From Opisthorchis felineus (lineage: Eukaryota; Platyhelminthes; Trematoda; Opisthorchiida; Opisthorchiidae): a stretch of 64,000 bases of DNA. Under the pieces are notes generated by a model. It was not told the DNA's origin. It was given only the letters and a program-made list of their open reading frames with translations, and searched no databases. The stretch's first letter is position 1. Each line of letters opens with the position of its first letter. Of the stretch, positions 1 through 13,900 are shown piece by piece. The translations under genes were made by a program, and so were the position numbers. Location: the NCBI GenBank assembly GCA_004794785.1, contig SJOL01009403.1, forward strand, positions 2,343,193 to 2,407,192. Direction: 5' to 3'.

Positions 1-245
1 GACCAAATCCAAGAGGGATGGTTGTTGGCCTGCGCGGTATCTGGTGGGCGCAACGACATGTTGAGTCCAAGCGCTCTGTTGAACGACTTTGGTCAAGGCC
101 GCTGAAAAAGGTCCACTTGGTCCGACGCGCTTGAGCCCCATCCAGGAGGCATTTGGAGCGTTGAAATCACCTACCAGCAAGAGATGAGTGAAGTAGTAGC
201 TGGAGGAGAGTTGCTTAGCTTGAGTAATAGTCATTGGAACAGAAA
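1..245 (-). mobile_element. CR1/Jockey-like LINE, endonuclease-domain fragment
   Basis: Read on the minus strand, this stretch translates to the C-terminal half of an apurinic-type endonuclease of a non-LTR retrotransposon. The catalytic motif LLVGDFNAPNASW is followed by a PTRYRAGQQPSLLDLV block, the usual spacing in CR1/Jockey/I-type elements. In such elements the enzyme nicks target DNA to prime reverse transcription. The frame stays open to the window edge, so the element continues leftward outside the window. The upstream (N-terminal) half beyond about 245 could not be followed with certainty. The clade is inferred from the PSLLDLV motif; the domain itself is clear. Confidence 0.7.
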
Positions 246-3200
246 TTCCGAGGGGTTATTGTGGATTTTGGTGGAGCCGTCTTTTGTAAAATGATGCCAT
301 ACTGATTCTAACCATTACGGGAGTGCAAACTAGTTCTCCCATACACCCTTCTTGGTACTCAAGGCATTATGTTTGTCTGGGCTTGCTCTCCCGGCACCGC
401 TTCGGTGGGTCCAGTGAGACGTTGCATGCTTATGCTCATCATGTTCACTGAAAGTATAAAAGGCTGAGGAGGAGAGGATTTGTAGGCACGGTTTGGCTGA
501 TACCGTGCCTGTTCATATTCCTGCGGACAGTCTGAAGCGAAACCGTTGAAATCTACCGAGTTACAAGAAACGGAGACTATAGTTATACATGCAGTTATAA
601 AATGAGTAGGTGTGCCTACACGGACATTTTCAAGCGCGCAAAAATCGGGTTAAACTGGCTGGGATTGGAGCAACCTCCTACGGAATTAGGAGTAACTATT
701 GATTCAGTCTTGCGCCCAGGAAGAAGACTAGGTCGTGAACAGTGGTAGGATGAACTTCGGGTTGTATCCGTATCGTATGAGGGAGTGTAGGAAATTGAAG
801 GCAGGGCTACGATGCAGACCGGATTTCGGTGGAACAAAAGCATTCCAGGAAGAAACAAGAGCCGTTGGAATCAATGAGGCATGTAGCAGACAAGCGCGCT
901 GCAAGGGGCGTTTTCAAGTTTTTGAATCAAACCCGGCGTGGAATCACTAATTCTGATAAGCTCTTTGCTATTTCTACCCCCCGCTGCTCCCGGACTCCAG
1001 ATGCAGCTATTTCAGTTTTGCAACACTTGTTCACTAATTGCTTCAGCCTTCCAGACGGGCATTCCAGTTTTTGGCAGCTGCATTCCGTTGAACTCTCATC
1101 AATCATCGCTATTAAATGGACTTGGCTCACATCAGATACCTCTGATACTGGAATCTTCGAAAGCAGTCGCCTCAACTTCTAGACCAACTGGGAGCGCAAG
1201 AATGCGGGTGATGTTGTCTAGTAACTGAGCACAACTTTGCTCATGTCCATTTTCCCCTCTGACACCGCTACCGAGCAACTTTCGATTAGCTGAGGTTCAA
1301 ACTTCACCCGCTAGAAGGACGCTTATCTCGGCTGCCCATCAGTTCTCTGGAAGAGGATTTATTCCTCTCAAAAATAAGTGAGCAACTCTTTTCCAGTTAT
1401 GACTCTAAAGTCTTTTGCTGATAGGTGACTTTAATGTTCCCCATTTCTCCAAGATGGGGTTCCGGCACGTCGTGACTGGTGAACATTTTGCACTGGTGCT
1501 GACTGAGGTTTCTCAACAGAATACCTGTCACTCGAAACGTCGGCGTAGAGAACCGACTTTGCGCAGATAAACTACAACCCGTACTGTATCTGTTTATTAT
1601 GAATGAAAGATTCTTCGTTGCTCATGTCATAAGTGAGGCTCATTTGGGGCAAGGTGACTGCTGCGTAAAGACTTTTGCCTTCGTCTACTACTAGGCCAGG
1701 AGCTTCGAAATTTCAACATGCAGGTAGAACTTGTACGTGCCTGCTTCTTATGAAAGCGTATCTTCGTTGCTACATACTCTTTAATATTACAACCTCTGTA
1801 GCGTCAATTTCAACATCATTTTAAAATTTACCCCCAACTTGCGTGTGGCATGCCTTTGGACGTAATCATCTTAATAGCCACAATAAACGCGCACCAGACG
1901 CTAGCACCGCTTGCTTAGTGATGCAGGAGATAGGGTAGGTATGTAAAGATAGGTATGATCCATCACAAATGGGGTCGCGCAAAACTGACGCGTCCCAAAC
2001 ACAGCCGACGTCGGTGACGGTGGAGTGCAAGTGGCACGGTGGTAGTACGCCAGGAAGTTAGGGCGATGGAAAAACTTAACTTTGAGATGACAAGACTAGA
2101 CCCACTAGTGCCTGATAAAAATACGACTTGTTAATTTTGAACAATGATGAACGTTTAAAAAAATTGAATGCCCTTGAGCGTTTCAAGGATTTTCCCCAAA
2201 CATACGGTGAAAAGTGGATGGCAAACGGCTCTTAGGCCAATTGGAGGAGAAAGGAGCCTTCTGTCGCGGGAACGTATTTTGAGTGAATAACTGGCAAGCT
2301 TACTAGTTTTGGGGGTATGAGCACGCGTTGATCGAACATATCGGGGAGGGCGCTGTCAATAGTGCATAGAATCAAATGCTCATCATGGGAAGAATGGGTG
2401 GGTTTATGAACAGAACGCCCTGAGATTGCGCCAGGATAGCCAGTATTCTAAAGCTTTGGCATATGCTCTACTGAGTGAGATGCTGTTGTGTCGGCGGGTG
2501 GCGCGCCTATTAGGGAAATCGTCAAGATGTTATGAAGTACTGACAGGCTGTCACATTTGGTGTGGCGGTCGCAATACCATCATAATAACTTCGCACACTA
2601 CCATAGAAAGCCCTGTACATTGTCGTTCTCGGTGAATCAGCTGCAGATGACGGGGTAGTTCGGATTAGCCGAGGAAGTGTGACGAAATGAGGCCGGTAGA
2701 GTGAGAGGATAGCCGTAGATACCATCGGCGGTAAAGCGCGGATCACGGACTGCATTACCGCAACCAAAAAGATGCCACGACGAAGTAGCAGCTGGATTAT
2801 GGACGCAAAAGTGGTGAGCCACAGTAAAGATGACGTAAACTAGCTATGTCTAAAAACTCACGAAGTACTGTAGAGTTCCATCCAAAGAAACGAATAAGGG
2901 CTACCCAAAAGGATTCGGAGTCTTCTAGAAATGAGGCATACACTATTCCTCAAAAAAATAATTACAGGAAAATTAGAACGGGAGCTGGTACTTTTTACGT
3001 TTTGGAACAGTTGTAAGTCAGGTATCTACAAAAACATCACACAAAACTAAGCGCACCCCGAAAAAAGGTGTGCTAATCAAGTACTAGATGCCGCTTAAGA
3101 AACAAACCACTTGTATGCTCCTTGAGAAACAGAGCCGGAGGATGGACGAGTGAGTGCAGCTGTATCTAAAGCCTGCGGAGAACACAACGTACACACGTAT

Positions 3201-6200
3201 CCTGCACCATCGCACTCATCAAATTCTATCTTGGCAAGACTGTACTACAAACAGCTTATAAACAACTTGGTCTTTACATCGGAGGGGTTTCGTCGATTCA
3301 TATACAATTCAAATTCCATTGACTCGTTGGGACGTAACGAGGCTCATCCAAGGGTCCTGAAGGAAAGTACAATCAGGTAGACAAAATGTTTCTGCCGATG
3401 CCTCGTCAGTCACCGTTAGAAGGTATCCTTCCAAGGCAATCCACATATCTGGTGGCCGCTGATCACTCGGTAGCTACGGGCCTATTAATCGCATTCTGCA
3501 GGGTGCGTTGGGACTCATTCCGAGTCGGTTCGTTCTAAATAATCTACCTACCAAGAACTTGACGGCCTCGGCCCCCGGACCGTTCTTAGGTGACAAACAT
3601 GCTTATATCCGTGGACAGTTTAGCATGAGCCAAAGATTGTGGGCTCACACTAAACACCATATTTTTCGATTACTTATATGCATCTAATCGACTTTTACAT
3701 GTTCCAGTCCTAGTTGATTCTAGACATCCGAATTTGGCAAAAAATTCTGTACTAGATCGAGGTTATCTTTGAGCGAAAAGTTTCGAGTGAGGGTCTGATT
3801 TACCTTCTATTCCGCGCCAACTCCATTGCAGTTCCTTGGTTCTTGGTCTTGGGTTTATTCCTTCTTTTGATCCAGTTTGCCGACACTTCAAACGTGCCAT
3901 CATTTTCATGGGTAAATTATTCGAATGTCCTGATATTTCGGAGTTTCATAGCAACTGTCCTTCATGTGGATTTTGACGGCTGAAAGCAGTTGTTTTTGGA
4001 TTGTCTCCTTTTTACTAATGACGAAATTGCATCCACACGTCGATCTAAAGAAACTCGTCAAATGCTTTGGTCGTGCGTTTTGAGAATGAGCAAAGTGGTG
4101 TTACGGCGCTAGGTACCAGAAGGTACCTAGGTGTCTGGCTGTCTTTAGGCATGCTTCTCCCGCTGGATAACGAAAGAGTGGCTCAGAAGTCATCGGTATC
4201 TTTGAAGCATTTGCCGCACAACTCGCCGTATTAATCGCATAGACTTTCAGACACATTAAGGAGTATACGTCAGTCTGCTTCTTGTATACGCTAACCAAAA
4301 CGTCCCTTCGGGATACGAAAAAGGTGCCATCCCTGTCGAGTGAGCCTAGCAATATTTTACGAAGATGGCTGTCCGCCGAAAATACATTGATATCAAAATG
4401 CATCTCGAAATACCCCAAAAGTTTTATCCAGAAAATCGTCGCCTCTGTGGGGCCTAACACTTCTTACGCCTTGTTTAAAAAGATACGGTCAATAGCCTTT
4501 ATAGGGTGGGTAGATTTTCAAAACCACAGTAAGCAGTTTCACCAGACAGCAGTTCTCCCAATGTTGAGCGCACGGTGGATGGAATAACATTCCGCCGAGA
4601 GTTGTTCACGGTGCATTAAGGGCGCATGTTGAATCACGTCTGTCCTTCAAGAAAGCTCTGTGTTCAGCTTAGAGAAGGGTACTACGCCCTGTTTCCGCCT
4701 TTGCTTTGCAGATGAGCGGAAGCCGCTGAACGGCAATTCCGCCCCGAGAGACTTGGGCAAAAGCCTCGGTCCTGTGTATCACTTCTTGTATCGGTGAATT
4801 CTTGATCGTTTGCGCATATCGGGCACCTTGGACGACAAGTTCTGGTGTACTGTTGCACGCAAAAACCACATAAACCTACAAGCAAGCGGTGATTTATTAA
4901 AACTCATGCATTATATCAGGAGACCAGTACTGATCGTTTTATACTGTTTTGTTCATCTGGTAACAATTTCATAAGATCTTCGTCCCACTGAAAATGCTTA
5001 GCGAAGTCCTTCGTGGAATTTGAAATTTACATTGCTACAACACCCTCCACTGAATGGGGGTCAGATCCAGTTGAAATAGCGTATCTATAGGCTTCCTGGT
5101 AGCCGAAACCATGCAGCAAATAATTACTGTTGCATCTGTCTAAGACGTATAATCGCAAGACGGCGCAGGCGTCGGAATCAGATGTCAGCTTCTAAGATCA
5201 CAGTGCTTCGATGCAGTAAATTACGCTATTACTTATGCGCAACTTGATTTTATACCACTTGCGTGTGATCTGGGGGAGAACATGATAGAATGGTTTCATT
5301 GACCAGATTTATTACCTAAGGAGTGGCCTGAGAACGAAGACAACAAATCAAATGTTAGACCCCTGATATTCAAAAGCATTGAACGGATGAAAGGAGTGAT
5401 TTTCATGACCAAATACCCTTGTTTGCCAACATAACTTGGTAGGTCACCGGAGCCCCTGATATTGAGTCTCTTAGCGGCATCGAAGAGCTTTGTTTAATGT
5501 TCTTCGTCTTTTGCGTCGCACTCAAATTTTAACGTACGTTTAGAAGGTCTTGTTGGCTTTCACATGGGAAAAGAATTTGTAGTGACTAGCTCAAATACGT
5601 GGTGAAATGCCAGAAATTACTGCGCACAATTACCATTGAGTGTGATTTTTTCGTCGCAGCATTTGGGTAGCCTAATAGATAAACAGATGAAAAAACACGT
5701 ACTTCATCGTTAGAGATAATGATGGACACCATGATTTCAGATTTGCTAGTGTCTCGAAACAATGGGGAGCTGTCGTTATGACGTTATTAGATATTTTTTG
5801 ACAACGAGTGAAATGTTTTCTAAATCAGTGATTGAGCACAAGGGCCTTGACGAGCTTTTTATGCTGCATGCCTCACCACGGCACGCTGTTCTGTGCGGAA
5901 TTTCATCAGCTTTGATGGCACAACATGTAAGCGCGCAAATCTGTCAAACAAAAATCGGGTTTCCCACTTTTTTCTATCTTGGACTGATGGCTTTTTTCTT
6001 CTCGCTTCACTGTTTTGCAAATTGTTTGGCAGGTTTGACTATTCTATTCTGTTGTTATCCATGTGCAACGCTAACAGCACTCATGAAGCGTGGATCGCAA
6101 ACGAATATAATGGGTAAAATGGTCTTCATATTTCAGCGTTACGCAATAGCATAAGAAATATCCATAGCCTAGAGACTGGTTACGCCGACCTGACTTAAAA

Positions 6201-9200
6201 TACAATATAGGACGTCGGCCCAATTTAGCCAGTCAGTAATTGATAAGCCATTTTTCAGTAAACCAACACTGTCTTTGAAGGTATCTTTAAACGGCTGGCA
6301 AACCATTGAGTGCAGGCTGTTGTTTTGCGGAACTAAACCATCAGGCAGAAAATTGCGATTAATAACCATCACAGCCATGAAGGATATCAACATTTTATGC
6401 ATCAAAGAACATTGATACCTGGGCCATGTGTTTTCCTGAACAATGCTTTTGTCCATCTCTTCAAGGCATGTATGTAAGCTGAGACTGCTCGGTCTTGCGC
6501 AAACTTACTTTGTCACTCATTGGGATGTTTAATTTTCAATTCTAAGCACTTACCAGTTGGCACCCTAGCAAGCATCATTGTTCACAAGTCTCCTATTGAT
6601 CGCTTTAAAAGTCACAGCACATTCAACGGACGGGCAAGGCAGATATTTGAACTAACACTCCCTCATGGTATCCAACTGCAAGGAGCTATAGATGGACAAG
6701 TGAAAGTCGATGAAAAGCCTTTCACATTAGAAAAGGGCGTCAAAGAGATCATATCTGCATTTTCATATTTTTATGTGGATCTGATTGCTCCTGACTATGT
6801 TGTGTCCCACAATTAAGAATGCTGCGCTTCCGATAAAATTATAATTTATTGAAAAATAAGTAGCACTTTAAATCCAAACGGTGCTCATCATGCTACGCTT
6901 AAGCTTTAGATTGTTTCCAGCAATCTGTTGGACCACGTCTAGTTACGCGCAAAACCCCAAAAGCCAAATCGCTCAAATGGAGGTTTATCAACAAATGCGG
7001 TACTATAAACACAATAATAAAATAATAAAACTCTGCAAACCTCAAATCGTTGGACTACGCTGGCTTCTATATACCGGTTTAGGAACTGCTAATTCTTAAC
7101 GGATCCCAAAGTCCACACCGACTCAAAGCCACGTGTTTACAAGATAGCGAAACCACGTGTCGGCTTAACAACACGTGCGATGACAAGGTCAAGGAAGGGT
7201 TTACGTTCAGGTCAAAGACAAGAATGTTGGCATAGGCACAAAACCGAAACAACAAAATCGGAGAATGCAGTTGTACAAAATAGTGATAAAAGAAAAGAAC
7301 CAACATAAGCGACAATACCGACACCCTTGCAAATTCGGCTTGTGCCTTGGGATGGAAGGGAATTTTAAGTTATTCAGGTAAGTGTACTTTGTCTGGTTAC
7401 CTAACTTTACTGCATCTTTGTGTATCTAACCGGGTGAAGTCGGACAACTTATCTCGCAGGTGTTAACGGAAGGGCAAAAGTAATGAAACAACGATTTTGC
7501 TGCTAATAATAGGACAGCTTGCGCAATCAAGCAGTGGACTCCACAAATGCTATTTTTTTGGCTTTTTCGCGGCCATTACTTCGCCCAATCTATCCTCCCC
7601 GATGATATGGTGTTCGTAGCATGTTATGATGTCCTTGCAATGCCAGGCCTGTCTGTCGTATTTTTTTACCAAAACACTTGGATAAGCCAGTGATATTGGC
7701 TCTTCGGCTGTTTTTGGCAAAATCCAGGATGTCAAGCTCACGTTTCCCCTGACTCACGGTCCAGCTACCCTCCTTTAACTGCAGTCTTTGCCAGCGTTGC
7801 TCATGCCTCTTCACTATTCTGCTTACTATATTTCATGCAGATATCTTTATGTACTACGTTGGCTGCATCGGAATCCTGAATTTGGCGTTTAACACTGGAT
7901 GAGCCGGGACCTGACGAACAACGAAAACTCCACCCCAGCTGGAGCGTCTACTCCGTTTGTTAATAAGTCCATCTTAGTCTCACTAGCTAGTGTGTGGCAT
8001 GCTTCATACAACTTACATAGCAAACTTACAAGCTCATTTGTTGTTTTTAATGAGTGTTACCATCTGTTGCACTGGCCCCTGTGAAAGTCTAACGAATGAT
8101 CAGATGCCGAATGCTGTTGTGCTACACTTCCTAAAGTGGAATCCAAGGCCATTGATGAGATCATATACCAAAAACACTCAAGACGATTTTAAATTCGACG
8201 CTTGTACACATGTTAATATCCACTTCCGCAAGATACCATCAAAATTGTACGAAAATATTCCATCTATTGCTTGCGTCCAACAATCGGGTAAGCTGAGTTG
8301 TGTTTCGCGCAAAACACGAAACGTCGAACAGTTCGCGCACATTTCAGTCGGCGGCTATGGTGTGATGTATACAGTGAAAGAATGCTTAGTGTATCATAAA
8401 CCCCAACTTGTTTAGCTTCTGAACAAACAAAGCAGATTAGAAAACACAAGACAAACCAAATCCCGCATCAAATAAGGACAAAGGGGTGGCGACATGACAG
8501 AATCTTTATCATAGCCAGAATTAAACACTAGTCATGAGGTCACCCCTCACACTGTGGTACTGACTAGAATTTGTTTGCCCAAGGCCCCAAAGTTCCACGT
8601 GTGAACCTCCTGATGGCCGCGCATCCACTCGTGAATAGCAGTGAAACCGATGCATACCTTTACTACTGTCGGCCCCATGAGCCATTCTACACTTATCCTT
8701 GTCTCCAACGCCATGTATTCTTTTCGCCCATGTTTTCTAGATAATTTTAAAAGTGTGACTGTCCTCAAAAGGGCAGTAACCGACTGGACCAGAAATTCGA
8801 ATTAAACCTAACCATCATAGGCTGGTACCACAGAATGTTTCAAGGTGCGCTCAACCTCGCACAGCAATGTAGAAGACGTTGGTCGATATGTGCTTATCTC
8901 AGGAGAATACACACAAACTCGGTTGATGGATTTTATACCTAGCATCCAAACCGCTCTTCGAAGGTATCTGCAGGACGGTTTAGGATGCCACTTGACATAA
9001 AAGGCTAGCATTTGCTTGTTACCACAGGCGCAATCTAACAAGCTTACAAATGTCACAAGTCCCGAATCGGGCCAAAGTTTCTGTCCAGATCACTGCACAT
9101 CTCTTTTTGTAAACTGTGATGGTCGGGGAAGAACCGCCTGGAAGCGCTACTTGACAGGGTGGTTGCCCCAAAAGGAACAGTGTACATTTTTGTGCAATAA

Positions 9201-9480
9201 AATTTGCTGTCGGAATACCTGCTTGAATGTCGTTGTTGATTCCCCCTGTGAATCAACGGTGAACAGCGGTAATTTCCTCCGCGTTCTGACTACTCATGAG
9301 TAGCGTGACTCACGCCCGTTTATTATGATGCCGTTTGTTTCCTTGCTGCCCGTTTTCCCCCTGTTTCGCTTAAGGTCTGTTTATCCTTCAGTAACAGATG
9401 TCGATACTTCGTTGCCTGTCCGTCATTACTTGCAAGTTCGCCTCAGTTGTACCTATTTTCGAGCGTCCACTCCGACGGAA
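246..9480. other. no recognisable gene; anonymous intergenic DNA
   Basis: Only short open frames (about 60-140 codons) occur here on both strands. None shows a domain I recognise, convincing splice structure or similarity to the neighbouring elements. The longest are on + at 5762-6154 and 7990-8415 and on - at 4101-4460. They look like chance frames or remnants of decayed repeats. A short hydrophobic frame and several AT-rich stretches are present, with nothing diagnostic. Confidence 0.5.
4109..4130. repeat. perfect short inverted repeat
   Basis: A 9-bp arm (CTAGGTACC) and its exact reverse complement are separated by 4 nt (AGAA). No flanking gene gives it a role, and a hairpin of this size can arise by chance in 64 kb. 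Confidence 0.6.
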
Positions 9481-9483
9481 AAG

Positions 9484-9560
9484 CGGACCGACCGGGTGTC
9501 GAACCCAGAGCCCCAGAACGCCAGGCGAACGCATTACCCACTACACCAACCTGACACCTA
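9484..9560 (-). repeat. tRNA-like sequence with A- and B-box-like motifs
   Basis: On the minus strand this carries a TGGTGTAGTGGGTAATGC A-box-like segment and, about 40 nt later, GGGTTCGACACCC, which fits an RNA polymerase III B box and TPsiC arm. The ends do not pair into a convincing 7-bp acceptor stem and the anticodon arm is poor. It is more likely a tRNA-derived repeat head or a tRNA pseudogene than a working tRNA. It does not resemble the SINE family found at 32-53 kb. Confidence 0.4.
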
Positions 9561-9655
9561 CACGGGTCCATTTTTTTGTATTACGCATGTACCGCACCTG
9601 CCAGATAGCCTTTGGCGAGATTTGTTTTAAACGGGCGAAACCGCGCAATCTGACT

Positions 9656-9977
9656 TGTCACGTGACACAAGCTACCGCGTCCCGCCGCCAACCGAAAGAC
9701 AGTCCCTTACATCCCGAACGTACTGATTTTCTGCGCCGTTATCTCTCTATACGGCCAACTCACACTGACAGACTGCCTGTATATAAATCCCTGCTGCTTC
9801 AGTGACTATTTTCCACTCCTGCCGATTGCGTCATTATTGATTAACCAGTTCCTGTCAGTCCTCAATACATCATCTGCTGCCCACGTCTGTCTGCTCCTAC
9901 TGCCTACTGGCTACGAACTGCGTATAATCTAATAGCCGCAATCGTCCTGTGAGATCCATAACCGCCCGGATCTTACA
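9656..9977 (+). repeat. possible solo LTR with TATA box
   Basis: The block opens with TGTCACGTGACA, ends in ...CTTACA, and so has the TG...CA borders of an LTR. It contains TATATAAAT at about 9779-9787, in the middle where an LTR promoter would lie. No second copy, primer binding site, polypurine tract or convincing target-site duplication is visible, so this is only a suggestion. A promoter of an unseen gene would be the main alternative. Confidence 0.25.
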
Positions 9978-12054
9978 GTCGTAATTAAATTTCAAAAGAG
10001 ATAAACCATAAACCACTATCCAGCTGCGGCGAACGAATGACGGGTTTCAGCTATGAGAACAAATAAGGCTGTATCTAGTTGGTTTTCTGGCTATTATATC
10101 GCCTTTGGCGACAAAAGCCTTCGTAAAACGTTCATGACTATGGCTGTTTTCTGAACGATTCGAGCCCTGTGAACCATCATCGCTAGGATGTGCAGCGTTT
10201 TTCATGTATCCCTCCAGGTTCTGGTATCGTTTCATCCACTTTTTGGTCACGAGGTGTTAAAAAAGAAGTAAGGCAGAATTTGTGAGTGTTGGAAAACTTA
10301 GTGCCTTGCAGCCTGCCTTCAAAACGTTGGCCATTAAGTATGAGGGAGGTGATTCATACGACAGATTGGCCGACATTACACCCTTATCGCCACCGATATA
10401 TACTACTCTTTTGAGTACGATGAGGTGTGTTCCATTTTTTGTATGTGATGATCAAATGTTTAGTTGCCAGAAGTTGGCCAAAATGTATAAGTACAAGCTT
10501 TACTGCCCTTTGTGGCTTGGTATCAAGTGAAATTTGGGAAGCGCCGTCCATAATATGGCTGGCATCAGCGTAATGAATATATTAGTAGGAAAGCAGTACG
10601 CTAAAGGCCACTTTCGCCAACATTGCTGCAATAATAAGCCAAATCCCGGCATGGATTTGGCAAGAAGCTGAACATTCAACATCAGATACATGCGGCTCGT
10701 TTTTTTTAATTCCTGGGCCATAAAGACAAATGTTTAGGAAGCCTATACGGCCACACACAATGTCCCCGATTGCTTGGTCCACTGGATTCAATTACAGTGT
10801 CACGTGTCTCAACCGAAATAGTTTGGCAATCTGATACCCGACGCTCGGTATACTGGCGCGTTATTTTAAATTTAATTTCCCTCTGTGCACTACGCATACT
10901 GGATAAGCGCTGCCCTGCTTAACCTTCAGCTCTCTCAGAAAATGTAGCTCCGGTCTTACGGAGTGGACAGAGGTCTACAGTCCCAGTGCCACAGAAGAGG
11001 CGCGATTCATCCCTTAGAAATCTACATCGCGTACCCCGGCTCGATATGGTGGGCCGTAATCCGTTCCAAAACGGCCTTTCAAGTGAGACTACACCCATGT
11101 ACACACGCACAAAACGAGAACCGCCGCAGACGGTTTATTCTGAGCCAACTTCTTATTTACATGAATGCTGTGCTCCCGGTGTAAGCCCAAGGTGACAAGC
11201 CCGGGCAGTTAACAACAGGGGCTGTTTTAAAGCCATAAGCCTGTCAAGCTAATGGCCGGTTACTGTCAGTTCACATGGGTCCGGGCAAAATTTTGCCTCC
11301 TACAATCTATCCAAAAGAATATCTGAAAGCTAGAAGCATCCAGAAGATGCATCATCAGCGCATACATAGGGCTAGACCTTTCTAGCAACGATTCTGCTAC
11401 GCTTGTATAACGATCGCTACACCAAGGCACATGCAACCCCTCCGTAACTTCAAAACCTTGAAACGTCTGAAGTGTTCAAGCGGGTTTTTGCGGATGGACA
11501 AATGCAATAACCAGACTTAAAACCATCAGAAAAAAGCGAAATTTAGTAAACTGCAGCCCAGAACAATACAATGTAACACACCTTACTTTAAGTATTTATG
11601 AAATAGCATTGACACGGAGGTAGTAGCACGGGAACTTTTAACTGAGGGAAAACTGAACTAAGGACTGACGAGAACAGCCTCTTCTGTGAACGTTCAAAAT
11701 TAAGCTCAAAAGTTTGATCCCGAGTGTGATAAATGTGAGCAGTAATATGTAAGTCGAAGAATAAAGAAATGATGATGCTGAACGGCAAGTAAGTCGTGAG
11801 TAAGAAAGAGGGAGAAGAAATTTAGGTTAAAAAAGGATAGCTGACTGTTTCTGAAGAGTGTGTACTGTAATTGACAGGGGGTGTTAGGATTGCCGAAGTT
11901 TTGGAATTACATAGAATTTGATGGCTTTTGTGGGAAGAATTCATGAGCCTAACTGTCCGAAACTGCACCAGGATAGCCGGCAAATTGGACGTTATGCGCG
12001 GATTCAGCAGGAATGAGAAAGTCCTTTGAGGGCAAGCGACGCGCCTGATGTAGA
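9978..12054. other. no recognisable gene
   Basis: Short frames of about 60-80 codons occur on both strands without recognisable domains or splice structure. I see nothing in this stretch that can be named. Confidence 0.5.
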
Positions 12055-12480
12055 AATAGCACTGCTAGAGTGAAACATGGGCAGGCATTCAGACAGGGTA
12101 TGGTAGTCACCTTCGCGACGTCGTACTTCAGTTCATGGATGGCCCCGTACATGGGCGTCGTGGGTAAGGCAGCTGGGGTTATCGAATGCACTTATAATAA
12201 TAATAATGTTTATCCCAGATAGTGGGTAGCATACCTTCAGGCATGGTCATAAAGATACAGTCAGAATAAGTGCCTGACTGGTAGGGTTTGTAGGTACCGG
12301 GAATTTCGTGGAAAAGGGATGGCGACATAAACAGTGGGCATTACCCGAAGTTGACTTGGTCACCCCTGAGGTGGCATGGGTAGGGAACCGAAATGGGGAA
12401 CATATCAGATGAGACAAGATACTATCGTTAAGATTTGAAAATGGCGGGCAAAACCAATACGAGGGAGGGCATAGCAAGAG
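12055..12480 (-). repeat. dispersed repeat X, copy 1, with ATT-rich tail
   Basis: On the minus strand the segment 12480-12190 matches + strand 21570-21712 over most of its length. Shared stretches include the CCCCTTTTCCACG block, a TTATTCTGA block and the shared terminus GGGATAAACATTATTATT (GGGAATAAACATTATTATTG in the other copy). The piece 12060-12190 matches 13755-13890. The trinucleotide tail suggests a retrotransposed unit, perhaps the 3' end of a non-LTR element or a SINE. No coding domain could be assigned. Confidence 0.55.
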
Positions 12481-12816
12481 GCTTCCTGCCCGGTACGTGA
12501 TGAAAATAATTTAAAAAAGACTTCAATCTGCAGAAAAAGTGGAACCGGATTAACGGATCAGGAGAGGCAGCAGAAGTGCCATGATCTGACCGGCTGATTT
12601 GAATTAAAGCCTAAAACCGTTACTGGGGCTTCGTAACCTTGGGCTGTTGGGCGTATGGCCCCAACCGACTCATTCTAAACGCTGAACCTATCGTTCGGAT
12701 TTAACCAACGAAGCTCCCTGCCGCAATTTGCCCCTTCCACAAGTTCAATTTCATTCACGGTGTTCGTTTGGCCCTATGCGCTAGCACTATCCCCCCATCA
12801 AAACTATACTTTACAC

Positions 12817-13521
12817 NNNNNNNNNNNNNNNNNNNNNNNNNNNNNNNNNNNNNNNNNNNNNNNNNNNNNNNNNNNNNNNNNNNNNNNNNNNNNNNNNNNN
12901 NNNNNNNNNNNNNNNNNNNNNNNNNNNNNNNNNNNNNNNNNNNNNNNNNNNNNNNNNNNNNNNNNNNNNNNNNNNNNNNNNNNNNNNNNNNNNNNNNNNN
13001 NNNNNNNNNNNNNNNNNNNNNNNNNNNNNNNNNNNNNNNNNNNNNNNNNNNNNNNNNNNNNNNNNNNNNNNNNNNNNNNNNNNNNNNNNNNNNNNNNNNN
13101 NNNNNNNNNNNNNNNNNNNNNNNNNNNNNNNNNNNNNNNNNNNNNNNNNNNNNNNNNNNNNNNNNNNNNNNNNNNNNNNNNNNNNNNNNNNNNNNNNNNN
13201 NNNNNNNNNNNNNNNNNNNNNNNNNNNNNNNNNNNNNNNNNNNNNNNNNNNNNNNNNNNNNNNNNNNNNNNNNNNNNNNNNNNNNNNNNNNNNNNNNNNN
13301 NNNNNNNNNNNNNNNNNNNNNNNNNNNNNNNNNNNNNNNNNNNNNNNNNNNNNNNNNNNNNNNNNNNNNNNNNNNNNNNNNNNNNNNNNNNNNNNNNNNN
13401 NNNNNNNNNNNNNNNNNNNNNNNNNNNNNNNNNNNNNNNNNNNNNNNNNNNNNNNNNNNNNNNNNNNNNNNNNNNNNNNNNNNNNNNNNNNNNNNNNNNN
13501 NNNNNNNNNNNNNNNNNNNNN
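12817..13521. other. assembly gap (705 N)
   Basis: Unsequenced bases. It falls between two related repeat copies, which is a common cause of assembly breaks. Confidence 0.99.
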
Positions 13522-13754
13522 TAAAAGTTCCTTGGGAGAAGGAGTTCACGAAAACGCACAAGAAGGAACGCGAACTGCACGGAAAATGACTGACTTGGTG
13601 AGGGGTACAAAGTAAAAGACACCGAGATGTTTAGATCCAATGGAAGGTTCAGCAGATTGGAAGGAATGACTCCCGGGGGCGGCTTGGACCAGATGAAGAT
13701 TTTTACTGTGGTTGTAGGTAAGGGAACGAGTGGGCGAGATGGCACAGTCAAAGT

Positions 13755-13900
13755 AGGAAGTGAACAGTTGCGGGCATTCTATCAAACTGGGTATGGCAAT
13801 GCGTGCCGCCACTGCACTGATATACTTCAGTTTCTGGACAGCCCCGTGATGGACGTCGTGATTGGGGTAGTTGGGCTGGGATGTGCAGTTCTGTCAGCCT
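13755..13900 (-). repeat. dispersed repeat X, copy 2 (partial)
   Basis: This stretch aligns with 12060-12190 in the same orientation. Common landmarks are a GGGTATGG block, a TACTTCAGTT block and a GCCCCGT.ATGG.CGTCGTG block in the same order and spacing. Divergence is substantial and small indels are present. The ATT tail seen in the other copies is not found here. Confidence 0.5.

Noticed and set aside
6520..6816. 98-codon + frame with a well-formed protein-like composition
   Set aside because: No domain, splice context or neighbouring gene supports it. It cannot be told from a chance frame.
8547..9056. Two adjacent minus-strand frames of 73 and 82 codons
   Set aside because: I looked for a split host gene or retroelement pol, but no motif could be aligned.
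12755..13751. Long open frames of 254-315 codons on both strands
   Set aside because: They consist almost wholly of the 705-base N gap. The real flanks carry no recognisable protein.
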